Part shown: piece by piece, positions 55,328 through 64,000 of the stretch
Numbering within the stretch: the stretch's first letter is position 1
Layout: every line of letters begins with the position of its first letter
NCBI GenBank assembly: GCA_022495995.1
Contig: JAFEMH010000523.1
Span: 1-64,000, forward strand
Source: Adenophora triphylla var. japonica
Lineage: Eukaryota > Streptophyta > Magnoliopsida > Asterales > Campanulaceae
DNA length: 64,000 bases
Direction: 5' to 3'
Notes under the pieces: model-generated
The model's input: the letters and a program-made list of their open reading frames with translations, nothing else
Databases searched by the model: none
Told to the model about the DNA's origin: nothing
Made by a program: the position numbers and the translations under genes

Positions 55328-55624
55328 TGATGGAATTAATTATACATAAACCCTAGAATGATGCGGAATATTTATTCTAGGACAATCATGCTTTAAATTA
55401 TCAAAGATTATGGAACGATAGACAAACCTGAATCCATAGCAATATTTGGAGAATACTTGATGAAGACTTGATGAACGATTATTGTCTTCCAATTGATCCT
55501 TAGGGTTCTTGAAATTCAATTGACAATGGGAATCAAGAGAATAAAACCTAGGTAGGTCAATTGGGGACCATAACCCTATATTTATAATGACCTAGTATGC
55601 TAGCCAGCCCATCATAGATTAACA
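55328..55624 (-). repeat. 5' LTR of copia element D (297 bp)
   Basis: Minus strand TGTTAATCTATGATGGGC to CCATCA. Its copy at 41706-41938/53740-53803 differs at only a few bases (for example GTCTTCC versus GCCTTCC), so element D is itself fairly young. Confidence 0.85.
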
Positions 55625-55629
55625 ATTAG

Positions 55630-57117
55630 GCCCCTTAGGTATCTACACATATTAACTGTAGATTTCATACTTATAAGATGACTTGGGCCCCTTTAACTTT
55701 AGTAGATCACTTTATTAGGCCCAAATACTTTAATATTTAATGTGACATATACAATTACTTATAGTACACATACGTCTATGTGCCCAAAAACTTTATTTAT
55801 TATACTAATATATGTAAAGTCCATAAAATATTTCAACAAATAGTTAAATAGTTGAGGAGGACAAACTGATAAGACAAATGTTAAGGATTTATCAAGAGTG
55901 ACTTGGCTTTGATGATTGCCCAACAAGGTTGTCCCTACATCTTGCTTCTGGTCTTCTTCTTCTACTTTCTCATAAAAATTGATTGCTCCTTACTACTCTA
56001 TTCCAAATTTTCCTATGAATGTATCCAAATCAAATATAAACGACAAATAGTCTTAGAACATACGACTTGTCATTTCACATAACTATTAGTAATTTCATTA
56101 AATCATACTATTTATACCCTCATAACGTCTTTTTCACTCTATTTGCAATTTTGACAGATTCTACTCAAACTTATTCAATAGTAAAAGCTCTTGTAACACC
56201 AGGTATAAGCAGTTTTTTACGTAGCAGATAAAAAGCACTGACATTACGATCGTGTAGTGACACGATGAAATGGAAGGGTTGCTTTTTGGAAGGGGGGAAG
56301 GGCTAATCCTATCCGGAAAATAATTTAAGTGGTGCTGGCTGGCTAAGAGTATCTTTTTGTGGTTGGATATATAACCATGGGAGACATGGATAGTGGGTGT
56401 TTGGTTGATGAGGTAAAGGTTAAGAAGTTATAAACAAAGTTTTTGCAGCTATTATCTTCTTGTTGTTGATGATTTTTCTCTTCTTTTTTTTGCTTTTTGT
56501 TCTTATTCATTTGACATTTCTATCTACATCAAGGTTCTCTCCCAAATTTCTCTTTGGTCACATCATTCATCCTTTGACTCACTCAATAGTCTAGCTATAT
56601 GAGGGGGTATTTTCAACAGTGCCACTTGTAACTTAATTTTGGCAATATAGAATATATGGATGCAGAGAGAGGCTGATTTAGGCGGATCTAGGTGTATAAT
56701 ATCAGATGACATGAACCCACTAACAAAAATTGTATAGTGATTAATGTTTCTGTTTATTTTCTCGATGACGACGCAGGTTCGATTCCCAGTCCATCATTTT
56801 ACATGTGATTTGGGAAAACATGTGTCAAGTTTTTAATTCAGACATGAACTTGTGAATTCGATGACCTTAATTTTAACACAAGATTTTGGGAGAAACTAGT
56901 TTCTCCTTAAGTTATAGAAAGTCATGTTTTATAAACTGTTCCTAAATATTCGCTAACTACTTGCAAGTAGAAAAAAAGTGAACTTTTTATAATTTATGGA
57001 GAAACTAGTTTCTCCCAAAACTTGCTCTAATTTTAATTGATTTGATGCAAGACTCAGAAAGATTTGCACAATATGCTATTTAGATGTATTGACCATATGA
57101 TACTCTGATTTCATATT
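55630..57117. other. Spacer between copia elements D and E, no gene recognised
   Basis: AT-rich, with no open frame of interest. The only structured part seen is the fold-back at 56884-57020. Confidence 0.6.
56884..57020. repeat. Small fold-back element with palindromic ends
   Basis: Ends TTTTGGGAGAAACTAGTTTC and, inverted, the same sequence at 56998-57020, with about 38 bases of imperfect inverted repeat. The GGAGAAACTAGTTTCTCC in each arm is itself an 18-bp perfect palindrome. Total length 137 bp; no clear target duplication. Confidence 0.65.
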
Positions 57118-57122
57118 AAAAG

Positions 57123-57676
57123 TGTTGTGAAAATCACGCCCACGCAGCGGAAAACGGACCGAACTATGGAGATGTAATAGGGGCAACACACACGAAAAGT
57201 AAATCACACACAAAGGAACACACAAGAATTGTTAACCCGGTTCGTTGCAACAACAACTACGTCCGGGGGAGCTACCAAGCCAAAATATTCTCTCTATAAT
57301 ATTTTCCGATGTTACAATTTGTCTCTAGGCTATCACATGTATTTATAGGAACAAGAAATCAAATCCTAGTAATAAAAGGATTCCTAACATAAGAAAGTAT
57401 TCTTCTTTCTTCACAAGTCTTCCAAATATTGCTGTCACAAGGAAACATCAATCAAGAGGAAATCTGATCAAATTAGGAAACAGAATCAGTCCAGAATTCT
57501 TCCTTCCCGTCTACAGCGCGGCCGCCCTCCATGCCAAGCGCGCCCGCGCAATTGTCCCGAGACTTCAAGCGCCTCGTCCATTCTCCAGCGCGGTCGCGCA
57601 GAGCCCAGCCGGTCGCGCACATGACCGTAAACCGCTCCTGCGATTTTCCTTCATGGTTTTGACTCCAATCCCAACA
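57123..57676 (-). repeat. 3' LTR of element E (554 bp)
   Basis: Minus strand TGTTGGGATTGGAGTC to TTTCACAACA. Contains a GC-rich part with AGCGCGGTCGCGCA-like repeats (57510-57630) and TATAAATA at about 57340. Confidence 0.92.
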
Positions 57677-58249
57677 ATCTCCCACCTGGAGACAAACCAT
57701 CCATGATACCTTTTCTTGAAACAAATTTCAGTGGCCAGCTAATGCGTTGGTAGCGCCCGGCCTCTTGTCTAGTTATCCAAGTGAGTTGAAGCTGAGCAAC
57801 GCTTCAACATAACTGTCGGTTCTACCATACTCCGAGTCTTCATTCCGAATGATCCTCCCTGCACATCCCCGCTCACTTGCTTGCTAACTATCGATCCTGA
57901 ACAGGCGCGAATCCACGTGCCCCACACAATCACAAGCTTGGAACCTTTGTGTGTTCTTTGCAACCCATCGCATCACCGTTCTAGATCCCGCTCCCATGTT
58001 GACCAAATTGGCTCCGCGTCGGCCGACTTCATTACCCAATTTTCTATCAACATACCGTTTAGTGAAATTTCTCCCACCATGGCGATCTCGGCCACCACCA
58101 TTCATCATTGGGATGCGCCTTCGTTTCCCCAACGACTCATGTTGCATGTGGTATACAACATATTTTCCACGCCGCCACGAGCCACCAAGCTAGCTCCGCG
58201 GTTTACCTTCCACGTCCCACAACCGAAGGTCACCACACAACCCTCCTTA

Positions 58250-59261
58250 TCAAGTTGCCTTATGGAAATTAAGTTCCTCTTCAAATCCGAATATGTCGCA
58301 CATCACGTAGCCGTAAAACAGTCCCATCCGTTGCTTTGACCCGAACAACCCCCTTTCCAATGACCTTGACAGGATAATCGTTTCCCAAACGAACAACCCC
58401 AAAATCACCCGGAACGTACTGCTCCATTCTTTCTGCACTAGTGCATGAATGAAACGTCGAGCCCGAATCCAAAACCCACGAATACTGTTGAATCGCTCCC
58501 ACCCAAGATTAATACGTCCGCCATCTCCTCAAGAACATTCAATTCCTTCGCTCTGCTCGACCGCTTCGGACAACTTCTCCTAAAGTGCCCCTTCTCCCCA
58601 CAATCGTAGCAAGTAATCACCTTCTTGCCACCCTTACTCTTTTCACCGACATTTAGTGCTAGCCCCGATGTCCCACCCTTGCTCTTCCTACGAATTTCTT
58701 CGCCAAGAATCACATCAACGACATCCGCAAACTTCAACTTCACTTTTTGTTGAAACGTTAAGCGCTATCGCGATCGTATCCCAACTTTCCGTGCAAAGAA
58801 GAAAGTAAAATCAATGCTAGTACCTCATCATCAAGAGTAATGACCACGGAAGACAGTTGGGTCGCAGTAGATTTGAATTCACTTATATGCTTTGTTGCCG
58901 ACATGCCCTCCACCATCCTTATGTTCAACAGCTTCCTCATTAGATGAGCTTTATTCGCCGCCGATGGTGCCTCGTACATGCTCGCCAACATCTGTAACAT
59001 CTCCATGGTAGTCTTCGCCTCCAAAACATTCTTCGCGACATCCTTGGTCAACGTTTGCCTAACAAGCCCTAACGCTTTCCAATCCAAGATTTCGAATTTT
59101 GCTTCCTCTATGTCATCCGACTTTTCTTTTAATGGGAGATACAAATCCTTGTTCCATAGAACATCCTCGATTTGTGTCTTCCAAAAATTGAAATCCGTCC
59201 CATCAAACTTTTCGATCAACACCACCTTATTCCCATCCTCCAAAGCTCCCAAGAAATCCAT
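58250..59261 (-). pseudogene. Copia gag and protease remnant of element E
   Basis: ATG at 59261 begins MDFLGALEDGNK, then KFDGTDFNFWKTQIEDVL and LMRKLLNIRMVEGMSATKHI, a Ty1/copia gag. A frameshift near 58750 leads to LKFADVVDVILGEEIRRKS and the zinc knuckle CYDCGEKGHFRRSC (about 58570-58611). In the next frame WVLDSGSTFHSC (58470 region) is the copia protease site with D-S-G. The coding part ends near 58250; the following 570 bases to the polypurine tract are non-coding. Confidence 0.85.
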
Positions 59262-59301
59262 AGCAAAAGACACCCCAAGCAATGATTCGACAAAACCAAG
59301 A

Positions 59302-59313
59302 GCTCTGATACCA
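59302..59313 (-). promoter_or_regulatory. Primer binding site of element E (tRNA-iMet)
   Basis: TGGTATCAGAGC on the minus strand, two bases from the LTR end. Confidence 0.88.
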
Positions 59314-59315
59314 GT

Positions 59316-59872
59316 TGTTGTGAAAATCACGCCCACGCAGCGGAAAACGGACCGAACTATGGAGATGTAATAGGGGCAACACACACGAAAAGTAAATCAC
59401 ACACAAAGGAACACACAAGAATTGTTAACCCGGTTCGTTGCAACAACAACTACGTCCGGGGGCGCTACCAAGCCAAAATATTCTCTCTATAATATTTTTC
59501 GATGTTACAATTTGTCTCTAGGCTATCACATGTATTTATAGGAACAAGAAATCAAATCCTAGTAATAAAAGGATTCCTAACATAAGAAAGTATTCTTCTT
59601 TCTTCACAAGTCCTTCCAAATATTACTACCAAAAGGAATCACCAATCAAGAGGAAATCTGATCAAATTAGGAAACAGAATCAGTCCAGAATTCTTCCTTC
59701 CCGTCTACAGCGCGGCCGCCCTCCATGCCAAGCGCGCCCGCGCAACTGTCCCGAGACTTCAAGCGCCCTCGTCCATTCTCCAGCGCGGTCGCGCAGAGCC
59801 CAGCGCGGTCGCGCACATGACCAGAAACTGCTCCTGCGATTTTCCTTCATGGTTTTGACTCCAATCCCAACA
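59316..59872 (-). repeat. 5' LTR of element E (557 bp)
   Basis: Matches 57123-57676 with few differences, such as AGCGCGGTCGCGC versus AGCCGGTCGCGC, so element E is also recent. Confidence 0.92.
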
Positions 59873-60214
59873 AAAAGATAGATTGCTGAATTGTAAAAAT
59901 GTGATCTAGATTGCATAGATACGAGAAAGAGGATGACAGACACAATATGCTATTTTTATATAAATTTACATAATTATTAGGGTATAAATGTAAAACAAAT
60001 TCTCTATGGTTTGATTAAATTAAATATGTCGTTTTGCCATTAAAGTGTTTGTTTGGGATTGTGAATTAGTCAATTAGTATTTTGCTAATTGCGTTGACAT
60101 ACGCATTACAATTTTGAAATTTGGGGGTCCAACATTAATGCCAAAATCTTACAAAAAAAATCATGTTTTTTCTTAAGGTTAAAAAAAACTTGTTTTGATT
60201 CCCCCGCTAGTGTT

Positions 60215-61105
60215 AGTGTTAGAGTAACAAAGTGTCAATTTAAAAAATGCCAGTGAATTTATTATTAAGTGTCAGTATAAAAAAGTGTCAGTGTTAATGA
60301 TAAAGTCTGAGGTTCCACCTTAAAACCAATTGGTGATAAGGGGAGTAGCCCAGGATCCTTATATGTTAGAGACAAGTCTTGTTTATTCCCGATGTGGGAT
60401 AATGTTCTCTTACACGCCCCCTCACGTGTAGCCGGGCTTTGCCAAAGGCTTACAACGTGGACTGGATGGTGGGTGGCGCGGAGGGTTCATCGTGGGCCGT
60501 TTGGCCTGCACGTGTAATGGGGATGAGGACCCAATTCTAACATGGTATCAGAGCTGGCCCAAGTTGATGTTGGGCTTAAGTTAACCCGTGTTGGGTGCCC
60601 GTGTTGGGTTTGAAGTCCACGTGTAGTGCCAAGTTACCGGCCTACACGTGAGGGGGCGTGTTGAAGTCCCATGTATCCCACATCAACTTGGAGAATAAAA
60701 TTGATCAAATATATAGATTGGCTAAACCTCACCCCTTAACAAGGCCTTTTAAGGGGATGAGGACCCAATTCTATCAGTTAATGTAAAAAGTGCCAGTGTA
60801 AAGAGTGTCGGTGCATGTATTATTAAGTGACAGTGTTAGTGTAAAAAGTGCTAGCGTTAGTGTAACAAAATGTCAGTGTTAGTGTAACAAATTACCAGTG
60901 TAAAAATTGTCGATGCATGTATTATTAAGTGTCAGTGTTAGTGTAAAAAATTGTCAGTGTCAGTGTAACAAAGTGTTAGTGTAAAGAGTGTTAATGCATG
61001 TATTATTAAGTGTCAGTGTAAGGTAAAAAAGTGCAAGTGTTAGTATAAAAAAGTATCAGTGTGAAGAGTGTCAGTGAATATATTATTAAGTGTCAGTGTA
61101 AAAAT
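60215..61105. repeat. GTGTCAGTGTTAGTGTAA minisatellite, interrupted
   Basis: Irregular copies of GTGTCAGTGTTAGTGTAAAA with ATGTATTATTAAGTGTCAGT variants flank and continue after an insertion at 60308-60776. Confidence 0.75.
60308..60776. mobile_element. Composite of two TRIM-like ends in opposite orientation
   Basis: Plus strand: TGGTATCAGAGC (60543-60554) after an LTR tail (GACCCAATTCTAACA), then a polypurine block CTACACGTGAGGGGGCG (60642-60658) and an LTR TGTTGAAGTCCC..CTATCA (60659-60776, 118 bp). Minus strand: the same block, CTACACGTGAGGGGGCG (60431-60415), followed by a different LTR, TGTAAGAGAACATTATCCC to CCTCA (60414-60308, 107 bp). No coding capacity. Confidence 0.6.
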
Positions 61106-61702
61106 GATTTTTTCCTTAAGCTTAAAAAAAACGTGTTTTTTATAAAATCAACTCAACATTAATATAGGTAGTAAAAAAATTGGGCTCCAAATATATTGAT
61201 TTTTTGGAGGCCCAAAACGGTCGCTTTGATCGGTGTTAAAAGGGTCGATCCTGGATTGAGTTGACCATAAAATTTAGGGAGAATGCCCAATAAGTTCTAA
61301 AAAAAATTCATAATGCCTCATAAATTTCTTTTCATATTGTATTTTCATTTTGTATAATAATATTGTATACAAGATAATGTATAATACTGAATACTCATAT
61401 AATATAACATTGATGATGACAGGTGGCGTCGGCGACCAGCGACCAGATTTCGGCGATAGGTGATCGGATTCTGGCAGCCAGTGGAGCGATGGGGAGCAGC
61501 TGCGGGCGGCGATGGTGGTGGCATGTTACAGTATTGAAGATGTTGTATTATAATTTTTAATTAATGCGTATAGAATGCAGTATAATATAATACTGAATAA
61601 TAACTTATGCTGCATTTAAATTAATAAGAAATTTGAGGGAAAGTGATTTGTCCAAATAGGAATTTATGGGTGACATTCCCTTTAAAATAAATTTGGACAA
61701 TA
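61106..61702. other. Spacer, no gene recognised
   Basis: AT-rich except for a GC-rich patch at about 61420-61525 (GGTGGCGTCGGCGACCAGCG) flanked by ATAATATTG-type sequence; it may be an insertion but no ends are clear. Confidence 0.5.
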
Positions 61703-61975
61703 CTCCCTCTGTGTCGGGTCAATGGACATCAAAAAATTGGGCACAATAACTAAGAAAAAGGAAAGAATCTTCACTATTCCCTCCACTCATTGTCTCTCCT
61801 ACATTATTTTAATACTCACAACACCATTATAATTTACTATTCTCTCCACTCATTATCTCTCCTATTTTACTATTACACTCACAACATTCTTTTCATTTTG
61901 GGCAGTCTCCAATCACGTGAGACGACCCAAAAAAGAAATAAGTCTCCATTCACCCGACACTCGACACTGAGGGAG
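61703..61975. mobile_element. Stowaway-like MITE 1 (273 bp)
   Basis: Terminal inverted repeats CTCCCTCTGTGTCGGGT and CTCCCTCAGTGTCGAGT flanked by TA on both sides. The interior is inverted relative to the next MITE. Confidence 0.85.
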
Positions 61976-62053
61976 TATTTTCAAAATGGAGGAGTAGGAA
62001 GAAATCGTTTGAATGTAATTTGAGTAGTTATAATTAAAGATCTTATAGATATA

Positions 62054-62317
62054 CTCCCTCCGTCTCAGTCTACTTAGGAAATTTTGAAATGGCATGAGGA
62101 TTAAGAAAAAGGTAAATGTTGTGAGTGTAATTTAAAAATAGGAGAGAGAATGAGTGGAAGGAATAGTAAATTATAATGGTGTTGTGAGTATTAAAATAAT
62201 GTAGGAGAGAGAATGAGTGGAGAAAATAGTGATTTAAGGTTTTCATTTTGAGAATTTTTAAGTGAGGTGGGACGCCCAAAATGAAAAGTTTTCTTAAGTG
62301 AGTTGGGACAGAGGGAG
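62054..62317. mobile_element. Stowaway-like MITE 2 (264 bp)
   Basis: Ends CTCCCTCCGTCTCAGTC and, inverted, CTCCCTCTGTCCCAACTC, with TA on both sides. Interior matches MITE 1 on the opposite strand. Confidence 0.85.
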
Positions 62318-62770
62318 TATGGCACACAGAGACAACATAAAATTATATACTTAGCTCAATTCCAAACCCATTGATGAAATCTCTCTATGACAATTAAACT
62401 TGTTACTTGTCTCATTATTAATATAATATAATAATGGACATATGAAACATGTCTTATTTATATTCAAATCTATTCAATACCAGTTGCTAATACTGGTTAA
62501 AAACAAATTAATTATTCAAAACTGGGATTCATGTGTCAATAAAATAATATAAAAGAAAGAAAAATAAATAAGTAGCTGGCTTTGTGAAGAGATCAATTAT
62601 GATCCATTGCATTTGCATGATAGTACAAAAAGAAATTCCATTGCCACCTTAATTATGTGTGAATGGAAATACTCTATGTTCTTATTCCAATTCCCAACTT
62701 ACAAACACAATCTTCACCAGCAACTTGGCAACATTATCATCTCAAATAAAAACCCAAAATAAAAATAATA

Positions 62771-62961
62771 TTTCATCTGTCCCAAAATAAATATCTTTTT
62801 TTTTCTTTTTAGTCGTCACTCAAAACAATTGTATCTGGTTTCCACATAATTAAATAGTTGTAATACAGTTTTACAATGAGACAAACAAGCTAGGTAATAA
62901 AGCAGTATGTTTAAAATGTTTGACAAGTCAAATACGGCATTATTTTGAGACGGAGGAAGTG
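62771..62961. mobile_element. MITE-like element 3 (about 191 bp), next to the host gene
   Basis: Left TTCATCTGTCCCAAAATAA and right end inverted CTTCCTCCGTCTCAAAATAA. It ends about 37 bases past the stop codon of the gene at 62998-63540, so it could lie in its 3' UTR. Confidence 0.7.
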
Positions 62962-62997
62962 ATAAACAAATTACTAATAATAATTATTATTGGATAA

Positions 62998-63540
62998 TTA
63001 ATTGGGCCGAAATGTTTGCCTGCAAGCTTGGCAAGTGATCTCCATGCACCTATTATCGATCCTTCGAGTAGCTCGTTCTTTCAATTTCTCAGCCTTCTCC
63101 ACCTCCTCTCGAGCTCTCTCCCACATGTGCCTTGCACGTGAGAATTCCGACTGCGCCAACTCCATTTCTCGCCGAGTCATTTCCCTAACTCGCTCGGCAT
63201 ATGCTTTCTCCATCCCGGCGATTCGGATTTGCTCCGCCGCTTGCCATTTCAACGCCTCAATTCCATCGGATTTAATACAATCGCCGCCTTTGGGCCGCCT
63301 TGCACTGCAACTCGGTGGTGGCGGCCTAGTTATCATTGGCCTGAGGCTTATTGATAACTGAAGGTCTAGTGAAGGTGGACCACCACCACCACCCTGATGA
63401 TGATGATCAAAAGAGTTATGATCTGATCGGAATTTCATTGATGTTGGATCGGAGGGCCAGAATGAGGCTGCAGCACGGGAAGAAGATGCGGTATTGTGTG
63501 GAGATGGGAGAAGCTGCAGTTCCGTGTGATCAGTTTCCAT
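62998..63540 (-). CDS. Small coiled-coil/CxxC protein like the C-terminal part of IDD14/15/16 (SGR5-like), 180 aa
   Basis: ATG at 63540 starts METDHTELQLLPS. Residues 58-65 (LDLQLSIS) fit an EAR-type LxLxL repression motif. Residues 95-162 are a charged helix (EKAYAERVREMTRREMELAQ and onward) likely to form a coiled coil. The end has ITCQACRQTF with C170 and C173. This order matches the C-terminal region of SHOOT GRAVITROPISM 5-type IDD transcription factors as I recall it, but the four N-terminal C2H2 fingers are absent. The frame is intact, has a TATA box 108 bases upstream of the ATG and is the only clear host gene here. It might bind IDD partners as a regulator. Confidence 0.75.
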   Translation of the reverse strand: METDHTELQLLPSPHNTASSSRAAASFWPSDPTSMKFRSDHNSFDHHHQGGGGGPPSLDLQLSISLRPMITRPPPPSCSARRPKGGDCIKSDGIEALKWQAAEQIRIAGMEKAYAERVREMTRREMELAQSEFSRARHMWERAREEVEKAEKLKERATRRIDNRCMEITCQACRQTFRPN

Positions 63541-63647
63541 TGAAGGAAAAAAAAAATAGGGAGATTCAAGTAGTACAAAAGGAAGTGTTTGATCACCAAG
63601 TTGGTAAGGGGTAAAGGACCATGGGGTGGCAGAAGTATTTTACGTCT

Positions 63648-63655
63648 CTATATAA
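63648..63655 (-). promoter_or_regulatory. TATA box of the IDD-tail gene
   Basis: TTATATAG on the minus strand, about 108 bases upstream of the ATG at 63540. Confidence 0.55.
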
Positions 63656-63660
63656 CCATT

Positions 63661-64000
63661 TCTCAATAATTTTAATTCCAAAAATACCCATCATTTTTCA
63701 TGCAAAATGACCTTATTAACTTCATGGAGCAAAAAAGACGGATTTACCCTTGGTGATGTGGATACTAGTGTGCCACGAAGCTAGAAAAAATTTATAAAAG
63801 GATCGAGATTGTTCAAGAAAAAATCATACTTATTATATAAAAAATTGGCATAAAGGGGGGGTCAAAACAATATTATAGTACAAATTTTACCACATAATAT
63901 TAAGGGAGTCGTAATTGAAAATTTTGCATTTTAAGTATACGTTTTGAAGTTTCATAGGTGCTAAATTGACATTTTCTAAAATTAAGGGAATTGGGGTGGC
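63661..64000. other. Upstream region, no further feature seen
   Basis: AT-rich sequence upstream of the host gene; no open frame or repeat recognised. Confidence 0.5.

Larger units (their letters stand above)
41706..55624 (-). mobile_element. Deleted Ty1/copia element D, split by Athila element C
   Basis: Left LTR 41706-41938 plus 53740-53803 (297 bp once the insertion is removed) matches right LTR 55328-55624 (297 bp). The primer site TGGTATCAGAGCC is at 55325-55313 on the minus strand. Flanks AATAG (41701-41705) and ATTAG (55625-55629) fit a target duplication with one change. The internal region of about 1.5 kb holds a fructokinase-like fragment and a truncated gag only. Confidence 0.85.
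57123..59872 (-). mobile_element. Deleted Ty1/copia element E, 2.75 kb
   Basis: LTRs 57123-57676 and 59316-59872 are nearly identical. The target duplication AAAAG is perfect (57118-57122, 59873-59877). The primer site TGGTATCAGAGC is at 59313-59302 and the polypurine tract GGTGGGAGAT next to the left LTR at 57677-57686. Only gag and a protease remnant are left; integrase, RT and RNase H are missing. Confidence 0.93.

Noticed and set aside
57881..58339. Open frame of 152 codons on the plus strand in element E
   Set aside because: It is antisense to the gag/protease remnant and the non-coding tail of element E, with no recognisable domain.
60308..60776. Cassandra-type TRIM with a 5S rRNA promoter
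   Set aside because: No 5S rRNA box A or box C sequence is visible in either LTR.

Overview
This is plant nuclear DNA, probably from a eudicot with a repeat-rich genome. The evidence is Ty3/gypsy elements of the Tat and Athila lineages with tRNA-Arg and tRNA-Asp primer sites, Ty1/copia elements with initiator-tRNA-Met primer sites, Stowaway-like MITEs, a CACTA element, AAACCCT telomere-type repeats, and one host gene with the coiled-coil tail of the plant INDETERMINATE-DOMAIN (IDD14/15/16) family. I saw no rRNA, tRNA, organelle or bacterial genes. Family names come from motifs read by eye; no database search was run.

Layout. 1-14769: decayed plus-strand Tat element A, entering at its protease: PR, RT-RNase H, second RNase H, integrase, a conserved 3' hairpin, then two antisense genes (DUF7745-like and plant-mobile-domain-like, PMD), long tandem arrays and a 1.97-kb LTR. 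14770-17410: a primer-site remnant followed by a second antisense PMD gene copy. 17411-33877: minus-strand Tat element B, with 5' LTR, tRNA-Arg PBS, gag, PR, G-patch, RT, two RNases H, IN and two RNA hairpins, plus a plus-strand DUF7745 gene and a truncated spliced PMD gene; its far LTR is lost. 33878-38415: 3' end of a copia-type element whose LTR is split by a 3.5-kb CACTA element (TSD AAA) carrying the first exon of a kinesin-5-like gene. 40136-41562: small TRIM-like element with a MITE inside its LTR. 41706-55624: short copia element D carrying a fructokinase exon fragment, itself split by a young 11.8-kb Athila element C (TSD GTCAA). 57123-59872: deleted copia element E (TSD AAAAG). 60215-62961: minisatellite, composite TRIM remnant and three MITEs. 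62998-63540: the only likely host gene.

How it fits together. In the Tat elements the sense strand carries gag-pol, while the opposite strand between pol and the 3' LTR carries a PMD gene followed by a DUF7745 gene, both pointing back at pol. The PMD copies share two short phase-0 intron positions and a longer first intron. Because the gene is antisense, its introns are not spliced from genomic RNA and can survive retrotransposition. In these elements a 14-18 bp palindrome lies 17-19 bp upstream of the TATA or TATA-like box, both in the LTR and before antisense genes. The palindrome differs between elements but is partly shared between an element's LTR and its antisense promoter. A stem-loop with a GNRA tetraloop and an AAAA bulge lies 3' of coding sequence in Tat B (one copy) and Athila C (two copies), with compensatory base changes. 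These shared parts, together with the antisense gene pair, are the best candidates for an undescribed system.
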